Assembly (NCBI GenBank): GCA_003242525.1
Contig: QGUU01000176.1
Coordinates: forward strand, 1-5,792
Origin: Pseudomonadota bacterium
GTDB lineage: Bacteria; Pseudomonadota; Alphaproteobacteria; Rhizobiales; Rhizobiaceae
Length of the DNA stretch: 5,792 bases
Reading direction: 5' to 3'
The notes beneath the pieces were generated by a model, which was not told the DNA's origin, made no database searches, and worked only from the letters and a program-made list of their open reading frames with translations. Positions 1 through 5,696 of this stretch are shown here, in pieces; the first letter of the stretch is position 1, and every line of letters starts with the position of its first letter. A program made the position numbers and the translations under genes.

Positions 1-99
1 GAACTGCTCGTGGATGCGGCAGGGCAACCCAACCCTCCGCCGTTGCCGCCGACGGCGATTCGGCGGCTCGAGGAACTTGGCGTGGCACGGAAGGCCTGA
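1..99 (+). CDS. C-terminal end of an unidentified protein (partial)
   Basis: The first 32 codons are open from base 1 and end at TGA 97-99; the start lies outside the window. The visible tail is a proline-rich stretch (residues NPPPLPPT) followed by a short charged amphipathic segment, RRLEELGVARKA. I do not recognise a family from this fragment. It runs in the same direction as the antiporter operon but is separated from it by 224 bases, so it is probably a separate transcription unit, although read-through cannot be excluded because no clear terminator follows it. GC-rich third positions are consistent with real coding sequence. Confidence 0.5.
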   Translation, partial: ELLVDAAGQPNPPPLPPTAIRRLEELGVARKA

Positions 100-102
100 C
101 TG

Positions 103-125
103 TTTCACCCCTCGAATGCGTGAAA
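103..125. repeat. Inverted repeat TTTCAC-N11-GTGAAA
   Basis: Perfect 6-bp arms at 103-108 and 120-125 are separated by 11 bases, starting three bases after the upstream gene's stop codon. As an RNA hairpin it would be weak, with a large loop and no following T run, so it is a poor terminator. The right arm coincides with the -35-like element of the first promoter candidate. An operator role is possible but unsupported, and 6-bp arms with this spacing can occur by chance. Confidence 0.3.
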
Positions 126-149
126 ATTCAGCAAGTCATCCAGAATAAT
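120..149 (+). promoter_or_regulatory. Candidate sigma70-like promoter 1
   Basis: GTGAAA (120-125, 4 of 6 matches to TTGACA) and AATAAT (144-149, 5 of 6 matches to TATAAT) are separated by 18 bases in an A/T-rich patch. If real, it would give a leader of about 165-170 bases before phaAB. The match was made by eye and alphaproteobacterial promoters are often divergent, so confidence is low. Confidence 0.22.
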
Positions 150-245
150 GACCGCGCATTTGAATGGCCGAGAGGTGTCGGCGGCCGCTGAAGGGATCAA
201 GCTCGGCGCAAGGCCGAAATATTCCTTCGCCAGCCACGGTTTAGG

Positions 246-274
246 TTGGCGGATCACCATCGATAGCTTAGAAG
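246..274 (+). promoter_or_regulatory. Candidate sigma70-like promoter 2, proximal to phaAB
   Basis: TTGGCG (246-251, 4 of 6 matches to the -35 consensus) and TAGAAG (269-274, 4 of 6 to the -10 consensus) are separated by the ideal 17 bases. Transcription would begin near 280-282, inside the palindrome at 274-288. That geometry would suit repressor control, but both hexamers are weak and the assignment is inference. Confidence 0.2.
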
Positions 275-288
275 CGTAGAATCTACGC
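274..288. repeat. Perfect palindrome, candidate operator or leader hairpin
   Basis: GCGTAGA (274-280), a single central A (281), then TCTACGC (282-288): 7-bp arms with perfect dyad symmetry. It lies 35 bases upstream of the phaAB ATG and just downstream of a weak -10-like sequence. A one-base centre is typical of a site bound by a dimeric regulator. As RNA it could form a 6-bp stem with a 3-base AAT loop in the 5' leader. No T run follows, so an intrinsic terminator is unlikely. The symmetry is directly visible; the function is inferred. Confidence 0.5.
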
Positions 289-294
289 GAGATC

Positions 295-307
295 ACAGGT
301 TACAGGT
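295..307. repeat. Short tandem repeat ACAGGT-T-ACAGGT
   Basis: ACAGGT occurs at 295-300 and again at 302-307 with a 7-base period, between the palindrome and the ribosome binding site of phaAB. Two copies of a 6-mer are weak evidence for function. The repeat would lie in the mRNA leader if promoter 2 is used. Confidence 0.3.
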
Positions 308-313
308 CGGAAA

Positions 314-319
314 AAGGAG
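314..319 (+). promoter_or_regulatory. Ribosome binding site of phaAB (decides the start)
   Basis: AAGGAG at 314-319 precedes two adjacent in-frame start codons, GTG 321 and ATG 324. The distance to GTG is one base, too short for initiation. The distance to ATG is four bases, short but workable. This favours ATG 324. Confidence 0.75.
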
Positions 320-323
320 AGTG

Positions 324-3248
324 ATGGAGCTTTATCTGCTGCCCTTGATCATCGCTCTTCCTTTCGTGGCAGGCCTCGCCGCCATCCTGCTTCCATCGGA
401 CTCGCGCACGCCTTCGACCTGGCTTGCTGGTTTCACGACGCTGGTATGCCTGGTATCGACCCTTTCGCTCTATCCTGCGGTCACGGATGGCCAGGTGCTT
501 CGCTACCATGCAGAGTGGTTGCCAACGCTGGGGGTCGACTTCGTCCTGAGAATGGACGGATTTGCCTGGATTTTCGCTGCCCTGGTCAGCGGAATCGGCT
601 TCCTCGTCGTCGTTTACACGCGCTATTACATTTCGCCTGAGGATCCGGTCCGCCGCTTCTACTTCTTCTTTCTTGCCTTTACCGGCTCGATGCTGGGCGT
701 CGTGCTGTCAGGCAATCTCATCCTGCTGGTCGTGTTCTGGGAACTCACCAGCATCTTCTCCTTCCTGCTGATCGGCTACTGGCATCATAATCAGACGGCG
801 CGAGACGGCGCCCGCATGGCCCTGACCGTCACCGCGACCGGCGGGCTGGCGCTCCTCGCGGGCGTCCTCATCATTGGGCATATTGTCGGAAGCTACGATC
901 TCGATGTCGTACTGGCCTCGGGCAACGCAATCCGGGGACACCCTCTCTACGTCCCCGCGCTCGTGCTCTTCCTGCTGGGTACGCTTACCAAGAGCGCACA
1001 GTTCCCCTTCCATTTCTGGCTTCCAAACGCGATGGCCGCACCCACGCCGGTATCGGCCTTCCTGCATTCGGCCACCATGGTCAAGGCCGGCGTGTTCCTC
1101 ATGGCGCGACTATGGCCCGTGCTCGCCGATACGCCCGAATGGTTCACCCTTGTGGGGCTTGCGGGCATGATCTCGCTTGTGCTGGGCGCCTATCTTGCCA
1201 TGTTCCAGCAGGACCTGAAGGGGCTGCTGGCCTATTCGACCATAAGCCATCTCGGGCTGATCACGCTCCTGCTCAGCCTCGGCAGCCCGCTTGGCGCGGT
1301 TGCCGCCATCTTCCACATGATCAACCACGCCACCTTCAAGGCATCACTGTTCATGGCCGCCGGGATCATCGACCACGAAGCAGGCACTCGCGACCTGCGG
1401 CGCCTGTCCGGCCTGTTCCGCTACATGCCGATCACCGGCACGCTGGCTACTGTCGCCAGCGCCGCCATGGCTGGCGTGCCGCTGCTGAACGGGTTCCTTT
1501 CCAAGGAGATGTTCTTCGCGGAAGCGGTCGCGACACACACCGATTCCTGGCTGGACAGGGCGGCGCCCTATGCGGCGGTAATCGGCAGTGCACTCGCGGT
1601 CACCTACTCCATCCGGCTCATTCACTCGATCTTTCTCGGCAAGCCGCCCGAGACCTTTCCGCGGCATCCGCACGAGCCGCCTTTCTGGATGCGCTTTCCG
1701 GTCATGTTCCTGGTGGTGGCCTGTCTTGTCATCGGCATTATTCCGGGCCTGACGATCGGGCCGTTTCTCCACACCGCGGTTTCCTCGGTGCTCGATGCCA
1801 ACACTCCCCGCTACAGCCTGGCCGTCTGGCACGGTTTCACGCTTCCATTGGCATTGAGCGCGGTGGCGCTTGCGGCCGGCGCGCTGATCTATCTCGTCGG
1901 TTCTGACTATCTTGAACACGCGGAGAGACCTCCCCTGCTTGGCGGAATACAGGGTCAAAGGATATTCGAGCGCGTCATGGTCGCGATCTCATGGCGGGGC
2001 GCGCGCAGGGTAGAGGAACTCTTTGGAACAAGGCGGCTGCAGCCGCAGATGCTATTGCTCGTGGTGTTGGCGGTCATCGCTGCCTGGATACCGCTTTACA
2101 AGTCCGAAGGCAGCCTTGGAGGCGGGACAGGTGGGGGCTTCGACCTCGTCTTCGCGGCGCTATGGGGCGTTGGCATGATATGCGCAGTGGCGGCCGCCTA
2201 TCGGGCCAAGTTCCACCGGCTTTCCGCGCTCGTCCTGATGGGCGGCACCGGACTTGTAACCTGCGTCACCTTCGTGTGGCTCTCGGCGCCAGACCTTGCG
2301 GCAACACAGCTTGTCGTGGAGATCGTGACGACGGTTCTCATCCTGCTCGGAATAAGGTGGCTGCCCAAACGCTCCGAAGCCCTGCGCGAACCGAGCGACC
2401 TGCTCGACCGCGCGCGCCGGATACGCGACCTGGCGATCGCCGTTCTGGCCGGCGCCGGCATGACCGCGATCGCCTACACGGTCATGACCCGCACGCCGCC
2501 GGAAACGATCGCGACCTTCTTCATCGACAAGGCCTACAGCGAAGGCGGCGGGCGCAATGTCGTCAATGTGATCCTCGTCGACTTCCGCGGCTTCGACACA
2601 ATGGGAGAGATAACCGTCCTCGGCATCGTGGCGCTGACGGTATTTGCGCTGCTGCGGCGCTTCCGCCCGGCGCCCGACACGATCGAGCGTCCGGAACAGC
2701 AGCGGGTCCAGCTTTCCTTTGACGAGGCCGAGCCCGACCGTGTGGCGGGCGCCACGGCTGCGGAGTATCTCTATATGCCCTCCGTCATCATGCAATGGAT
2801 GTTCCCGGTGATCATCGTGCTGGCAGCCTATCTCTTCCTGCGCGGCCACGATGCCCCGGGTGGCGGCTTCGTCGCGGGCGTGGCGATGGCTGCCGGCTTC
2901 ATCCTTCAGTACATGGCCGGCGGGACAGTCTGGGTGGAAGACCGCCTGCGCATACTGCCGGTGATATGGATCGGCGGCGGACTGCTGCTGGCCGCCCTGA
3001 CGGGAACCGCCTCCATGCTCCTGGGCGACACCTTCCTCACCTCGTACTTCCGTTACGTGGAACTACCGCTCGTCGGCAAGGTGCCTATGGCCAGCGCGAC
3101 CATTTTCGATCTCGGCGTATTCACGCTCGTTGTCGGCGCGACGGTGCTGATGCTTATCGCCATCGCCCACCAGTCGATCCGCCGCCTGCGTGCGGCACGC
3201 CTCGAAGAGGAGCGGCAACAGGAGGAGGAGCGCCAGCAATGGAGTTGA
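324..3248 (+). CDS. phaAB: Fused Na+(K+)/H+ antiporter subunits A and B (PhaAB/MrpAB)
   Basis: A 974-residue polytopic membrane protein, the largest subunit of the Pha/Mrp antiporter. Residues ~65-410 are a NuoL-like module with the family's proton-path residues: E140 (FWELTS, TM5), K223 and H230 (TLTKSAQFPFHFWLP, TM7), K254 (ATMVKAG, TM8), H335 and K339 (MINHATFK) and K394 (GFLSKE). Residues ~605-680 match the DUF4040-like region, with D657 and E666 (APDLAATQLVVE). Residues ~740-777 are the MbhE-like segment, with D753, R755, D758 and E762 (VDFRGFDTMGE). A hydrophilic linker (~778-815) leads to an MnhB/MrpB domain (~815-952) with the signature RGHDAPGGGF at 840-849. The Glu/Gln/Arg-rich tail (953-974) is probably cytosolic. 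Separate MrpA is near 800 residues and MrpB near 140, so this is the complete fused form known from many Gram-negatives, not a truncation. ATG 324 is preferred over GTG 321 because of Shine-Dalgarno spacing. Cation specificity cannot be read from the sequence. Confidence 0.95.
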   Translation: MELYLLPLIIALPFVAGLAAILLPSDSRTPSTWLAGFTTLVCLVSTLSLYPAVTDGQVLRYHAEWLPTLGVDFVLRMDGFAWIFAALVSGIGFLVVVYTRYYISPEDPVRRFYFFFLAFTGSMLGVVLSGNLILLVVFWELTSIFSFLLIGYWHHNQTARDGARMALTVTATGGLALLAGVLIIGHIVGSYDLDVVLASGNAIRGHPLYVPALVLFLLGTLTKSAQFPFHFWLPNAMAAPTPVSAFLHSATMVKAGVFLMARLWPVLADTPEWFTLVGLAGMISLVLGAYLAMFQQDLKGLLAYSTISHLGLITLLLSLGSPLGAVAAIFHMINHATFKASLFMAAGIIDHEAGTRDLRRLSGLFRYMPITGTLATVASAAMAGVPLLNGFLSKEMFFAEAVATHTDSWLDRAAPYAAVIGSALAVTYSIRLIHSIFLGKPPETFPRHPHEPPFWMRFPVMFLVVACLVIGIIPGLTIGPFLHTAVSSVLDANTPRYSLAVWHGFTLPLALSAVALAAGALIYLVGSDYLEHAERPPLLGGIQGQRIFERVMVAISWRGARRVEELFGTRRLQPQMLLLVVLAVIAAWIPLYKSEGSLGGGTGGGFDLVFAALWGVGMICAVAAAYRAKFHRLSALVLMGGTGLVTCVTFVWLSAPDLAATQLVVEIVTTVLILLGIRWLPKRSEALREPSDLLDRARRIRDLAIAVLAGAGMTAIAYTVMTRTPPETIATFFIDKAYSEGGGRNVVNVILVDFRGFDTMGEITVLGIVALTVFALLRRFRPAPDTIERPEQQRVQLSFDEAEPDRVAGATAAEYLYMPSVIMQWMFPVIIVLAAYLFLRGHDAPGGGFVAGVAMAAGFILQYMAGGTVWVEDRLRILPVIWIGGGLLLAALTGTASMLLGDTFLTSYFRYVELPLVGKVPMASATIFDLGVFTLVVGATVLMLIAIAHQSIRRLRAARLEEERQQEEERQQWS
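3220..3230 (+). promoter_or_regulatory. Ribosome binding site of phaC inside the phaAB tail
   Basis: An extended AGGAGGAGGAG run ends eight bases before the phaC ATG (3239). It is a near-ideal Shine-Dalgarno sequence and also encodes the QEEE segment of the phaAB C-terminal tail. It fixes the phaC start at 3239 against the much longer upstream-open frame. Confidence 0.85.
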
Positions 3249-3580
3249 CGCTCGCAATCGCCATCGGCGTGCTTACCGGATCCGGCGTCTGGCTCATACT
3301 GCGCCCGCGCACCTACCAGCTCGTCATCGGCCTCTCGTTGCTTTCCTACGCGGTCAATCTCTTCATCGTCAGCATGGGCCGGCTGCGCTTCGGCGCCGCG
3401 CCCGTGCTTGGGCCCGACGGCATAGGTAACCCGGCAGATTATGCGGACCCGGTGCCGCAGGCGCTGGTACTCACGGCTATCGTGATCGGTTTCGCCACAA
3501 CCGCCCTCCTGCTCGTCGTGCTGATTGCAGCGCGCGGCCTGACGGGCAGCGACCATGTCGACGGGCGGGAGTCCCGCTAA
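3239..3580 (+). CDS. phaC: Na+(K+)/H+ antiporter subunit C (PhaC/MrpC, NuoK-like)
   Basis: A 113-residue protein with three predicted membrane helices (about residues 3-21, 27-47 and 74-98), homologous to the NuoK subunit of complex I. Family hallmarks are RPRTYQLVIGLSLLSYAVNL (22-41) and the strongly conserved DPVPQALVLTAIVI (70-83), which includes the loop and start of the third helix. Its length matches the usual 110-125 residues. The start is set by the strong ribosome binding site at 3220-3230. The gene overlaps the end of phaAB by 10 bases (ATG 3239, phaAB stop 3246-3248), and its TAA shares one base with the phaD ATG. In the complex it sits between the two large antiporter subunits. 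The reading frame stays open upstream to about 2795, but that extension is a shadow of phaAB. Confidence 0.94.
   Translation: MELTLAIAIGVLTGSGVWLILRPRTYQLVIGLSLLSYAVNLFIVSMGRLRFGAAPVLGPDGIGNPADYADPVPQALVLTAIVIGFATTALLLVVLIAARGLTGSDHVDGRESR
3567..3571 (+). promoter_or_regulatory. Ribosome binding site of phaD
   Basis: GGGAG ends eight bases before the phaD ATG at 3580 and lies within the last codons of phaC. It supports the TAATG stop-start overlap and translational coupling. Confidence 0.65.
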
Positions 3581-5214
3581 TGGACTGGATGAAGCATCTT
3601 CTCGTCGTTCCCGTCCTGCTCCCGCTGCTCACGGGAGCGTCGTTGCTCCTGATCGACGAAATACGCCACACGGCAAAGGCCGCGGTCAGCCTCGCATCTT
3701 CCGTTCTGTTCGTGGTCACGGCATTGGCACTGATGCAGATGGCGGACAGCGGAACGGCGGGAAGCGAAGCCCTGTCTCTTTCCTATGCCGTTGCGAGCTG
3801 GCCTGCCCCCTTCGCCATCGTGCTCGTGCTGGACCGACTCTCTGCACTGATGCTGGCGGTCGCATCCATTTTGGCGCTGGCGGCCCTCATCTATTCCATG
3901 GCCCGATGGCACCGGGCAGGCCCCCATTTCCATTCGCTGTTCCAGTTTTTGCTCATGGGGCTGGCCGGCGCGTTCCTGACGGGAGACCTGTTCAATCTCT
4001 TCGTCTTCTTCGAGGTGACGCTGGCCGCCTCCTACGGCTTGCTGCTGCATGGTTCCGGTGCCTTCCGAGTCCGCTCCGGGCTGCATTACATAGCGATCAA
4101 CCTCGCGGCTTCGCTTCTATTCCTGATCGGCGTGAGCATCGTCTACGGCGTCACGGGAACGCTCAACATGGCGGACCTGGCAGCCCGACTGCCCAATGTG
4201 CCGTCCGAAAACAGGATGTTGCTGGAAGCAGGCGCTGGCCTGCTGGGTGTCGCATTCCTGGTCAAGGCAGGCATGTGGCCGCTCGGCTTCTGGCTGCCTT
4301 CAGCCTATGTGGCTGCCGCCGCGCCAGTCAGCGCGGTCTTCGTCGTGCTCACCAAGGTGGGGGTCTATGTCGTCCTGCGCCTCAGCCTGCTTCTTTTCGG
4401 CAGCACGTCGGGCGAGCTGACGAATTTCGGCGGCACCGTGCTGATGTGGGGAGGGCTCGCGACGCTGGCCTTCGCGACATCGGGCATACTGGCCTCGCAG
4501 GCATTGGGCAGGCTTGCCGCCTACAGTGTTCTTGTTTCTTCGGGCACCCTCCTCGCCACTGTGGGCCTCGGCGATGTGCCGGTCATCTCCGGAGCCCTGT
4601 TCTACCTCGTCATTTCATCCTTCACCACGGCGGCCTTGTTCATGCTCATCGAACTGGTGGAGCGGGCACGCGAGCCCGGCGCCGACCTGCTGGCAGTCAC
4701 AATCGAAGTCTATGGCGAGGACGGCGAGGAGACGCAAGAAAAGGAGGATGAACAGGTGGGCGTGATCATGCCAGGCGCACTTGCCGTGCTCGGCGTATGC
4801 TTCGGCTGTATTGCGCTCCTGCTCGCAGGCCTGCCGCCACTTTCCGGCTTTATCGCCAAATTCGCCATGCTGGCGGGCATGCTCAATATGGACGGCCTTG
4901 GCAGCTCTGCCGAAATTGCGCCGCGCGTCTGGTTGCTCTTTGCGCTGATCATCCTTTCCGGCCTTGCGGCATTGGTGGCCATGATGCGCAGCGGCATCCG
5001 CATTTTCTGGGCCCCGCTGGAAGCGGTGGTCCCACGCGTTCTGGTGGTGGAAGTGGCGCCCGTCGTCGGCCTGCTGGCGCTGTGCCTGCTTCTGACGGTG
5101 AAAGGCGGAGCGATGATCAACTATACCGACGCTGCCGCCAGATCCCTGCATGACCCTTCCGGCTATATCCAGGGCGTGCTGGAGCCGGTTCCCCTGGGGA
5201 GCGCAGCAAGATGA
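3580..5214 (+). CDS. phaD: Na+(K+)/H+ antiporter subunit D (PhaD/MrpD)
   Basis: A 544-residue polytopic protein, the second NuoL/M/N-like subunit of the complex. The antiporter module spans about residues 80-470. Visible key residues are E145 (FNLFVFFEVTLAASYG, TM5), K229 (FLVKAGMWPLGFWLP, TM7), K259 (VLTKVGVY, TM8) and K427 (PPLSGFIAKFAM, TM12). The segment aligned by eye with MINHATFK of PhaA reads LVISSFTT here, so the TM10 Lys is replaced by Thr350. Between helices lies a Glu/Asp-rich insert (about 376-393, with acidic residues at 376, 380, 381, 383, 384, 387 and 389-391). I recall similar acidic inserts in alphaproteobacterial MrpD proteins. Length is somewhat above the ~490-500 residues of Bacillus MrpD because of this insert and a C-terminal extension (~515-544). 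The ATG overlaps the phaC stop by one base, and the stop overlaps the phaE start as ATGA. Confidence 0.95.
   Translation: MDWMKHLLVVPVLLPLLTGASLLLIDEIRHTAKAAVSLASSVLFVVTALALMQMADSGTAGSEALSLSYAVASWPAPFAIVLVLDRLSALMLAVASILALAALIYSMARWHRAGPHFHSLFQFLLMGLAGAFLTGDLFNLFVFFEVTLAASYGLLLHGSGAFRVRSGLHYIAINLAASLLFLIGVSIVYGVTGTLNMADLAARLPNVPSENRMLLEAGAGLLGVAFLVKAGMWPLGFWLPSAYVAAAAPVSAVFVVLTKVGVYVVLRLSLLLFGSTSGELTNFGGTVLMWGGLATLAFATSGILASQALGRLAAYSVLVSSGTLLATVGLGDVPVISGALFYLVISSFTTAALFMLIELVERAREPGADLLAVTIEVYGEDGEETQEKEDEQVGVIMPGALAVLGVCFGCIALLLAGLPPLSGFIAKFAMLAGMLNMDGLGSSAEIAPRVWLLFALIILSGLAALVAMMRSGIRIFWAPLEAVVPRVLVVEVAPVVGLLALCLLLTVKGGAMINYTDAAARSLHDPSGYIQGVLEPVPLGSAAR
5196..5201 (+). promoter_or_regulatory. 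Ribosome binding site of phaE
   Basis: GGGGAG ends nine bases before the phaE ATG at 5211 and is embedded in the last codons of phaD, consistent with coupled re-initiation at the ATGA overlap. Confidence 0.65.
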
Positions 5215-5696
5215 GTCGCGTGCTTCCCTATCCGCTCCTGACGGCAGCGCTCCTGCTGATGTGGTTGCTGCTCACGTCTTTCTCGCCAGGCCAGTTCCTC
5301 CTCGGCGCAGCCATCGCGGTGGGTGCCTCCCGCGCCATGGCGGCGTTGCAGCCATCCAAGCCACGGCTAAGGCGCTGGCAACTCATTCCGCGGCTTGCGG
5401 CAATCGTGGCGCTGGATATCTGGCTGTCGAACGTGGCGGTCGCCCGCCTCACCCTTGGCCGGGGCCGCAGCAACCGCAGGTCCGGTTTCGTGGCAATACC
5501 GCTGGACCTGCGCGACAAGAATGGCCTGGCCATACTTGCCTGCATAATAACAAGCACGCCGGGCACAGCGTGGATCGAGCACGCTTACGATTCGAACGTG
5601 CTGCTGATCCATGTCCTTGACCTCGTCGATGAAGACGAATGGGTGTCGCTGATCAAGAACCGCTACGAACACCTGCTGATGGAGATCTTCGAATGA
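5211..5696 (+). CDS. phaE: Na+(K+)/H+ antiporter subunit E (PhaE/MrpE)
   Basis: A 161-residue membrane protein of the MNHE/MrpE family, at the family's usual length (about 155-165). Hydrophobic helices lie at residues ~8-23, ~27-45 and ~60-80, with a soluble C-terminal half on the cytosolic side. The most diagnostic motif is TSTPGTAWIE (114-123), followed by LLIHVLDLVDEDEW (131-144), which matches the family's conserved IHxLD region. PhaE has no complex I counterpart; it is specific to Mrp-type antiporters and is thought to help form the cation path or the assembly interface with subunits F and G. It overlaps phaD by four bases (ATGA 5211-5214) and phaF by four (ATGA 5693-5696). No missing motif or frame disturbance is visible. 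Confidence 0.93.
   Translation: MSRVLPYPLLTAALLLMWLLLTSFSPGQFLLGAAIAVGASRAMAALQPSKPRLRRWQLIPRLAAIVALDIWLSNVAVARLTLGRGRSNRRSGFVAIPLDLRDKNGLAILACIITSTPGTAWIEHAYDSNVLLIHVLDLVDEDEWVSLIKNRYEHLLMEIFE
5681..5684 (+). promoter_or_regulatory. Ribosome binding site of phaF
   Basis: GGAG at 5681-5684 lies eight bases before ATG 5693 and eleven before the next in-frame ATG at 5696. The spacing favours 5693, which also gives the same ATGA overlap as at the phaD/phaE junction. Confidence 0.55.

Larger units (their letters stand above)
100..323. other. Non-coding leader upstream of the antiporter operon
   Basis: This 224-base stretch has clearly lower GC than the flanking genes, with A/T-rich patches around 121-149 and 215-223. 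No convincing gene lies in it: the short ORFs on both strands lack a Shine-Dalgarno sequence. It contains a TTTCAC/GTGAAA dyad, two weak sigma70-like promoter candidates, a perfect 7-bp-arm palindrome at 274-288, a 7-bp-period direct repeat at 295-307 and the phaAB ribosome binding site. A weak hairpin (TCGGC 203-207 with GCCGA 213-217) is not followed by a T run, so it is not a convincing terminator. The region presumably controls the operon. Confidence 0.7.

Noticed and set aside
181..188. GCGGCCGC palindrome (NotI site)
   Set aside because: An 8-bp GC palindrome is unremarkable in a GC-rich genome.
203..217. Hairpin TCGGC-GCAAG-GCCGA as terminator of the upstream gene
   Set aside because: The stem is only 5 bp and is followed by AAATATTCC without a T run; it also lies over 100 bases past the stop codon.
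148..279. 43-codon ORF on the plus strand (MTAHLNGREVSAAAEG...) in the leader
   Set aside because: ATG at 148 has no ribosome binding site, and I recognise no homology. It could be a decayed fragment, but nothing supports that.
105..296. 63-codon ORF on the minus strand in the leader (GTG start)
   Set aside because: No Shine-Dalgarno upstream of the GTG or of the internal ATG, no recognisable family, and it covers the likely control region of the operon.
1112..1906. 264-codon open frame on the plus strand inside phaAB
   Set aside because: Out-of-frame shadow of a well-recognised gene. The Arg/His/Gly-rich translation is typical of a shifted frame in GC-rich DNA.
1344..1958. 204-codon antisense ORF within phaAB, with similar ones at 2160-2849 and 3577-4086
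   Set aside because: Antisense open frames are expected opposite GC-rich codons. The products are Arg/Gln/His-rich with no recognisable domain or ribosome binding site.
2033..2046. 14-bp perfect palindrome GCGGCTGCAGCCGC inside phaAB
   Set aside because: It lies in ordinary coding sequence (RLQP region) of GC-rich composition with no regulatory context, so it is most simply explained by codon choice.
324..3248. Identification as NADH dehydrogenase subunit NuoL
   Set aside because: The NuoL-like module is shared, but the fused DUF4040/MbhE/MrpB regions and the neighbouring phaC-phaD-phaE-phaF order identify an Mrp/Pha antiporter.
3555..4751. 398-codon open frame on the plus strand overlapping phaC and phaD
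   Set aside because: Shadow frame: low-complexity Arg/Gly/Ala-rich product without domains, while phaD in the other frame has full family motifs.
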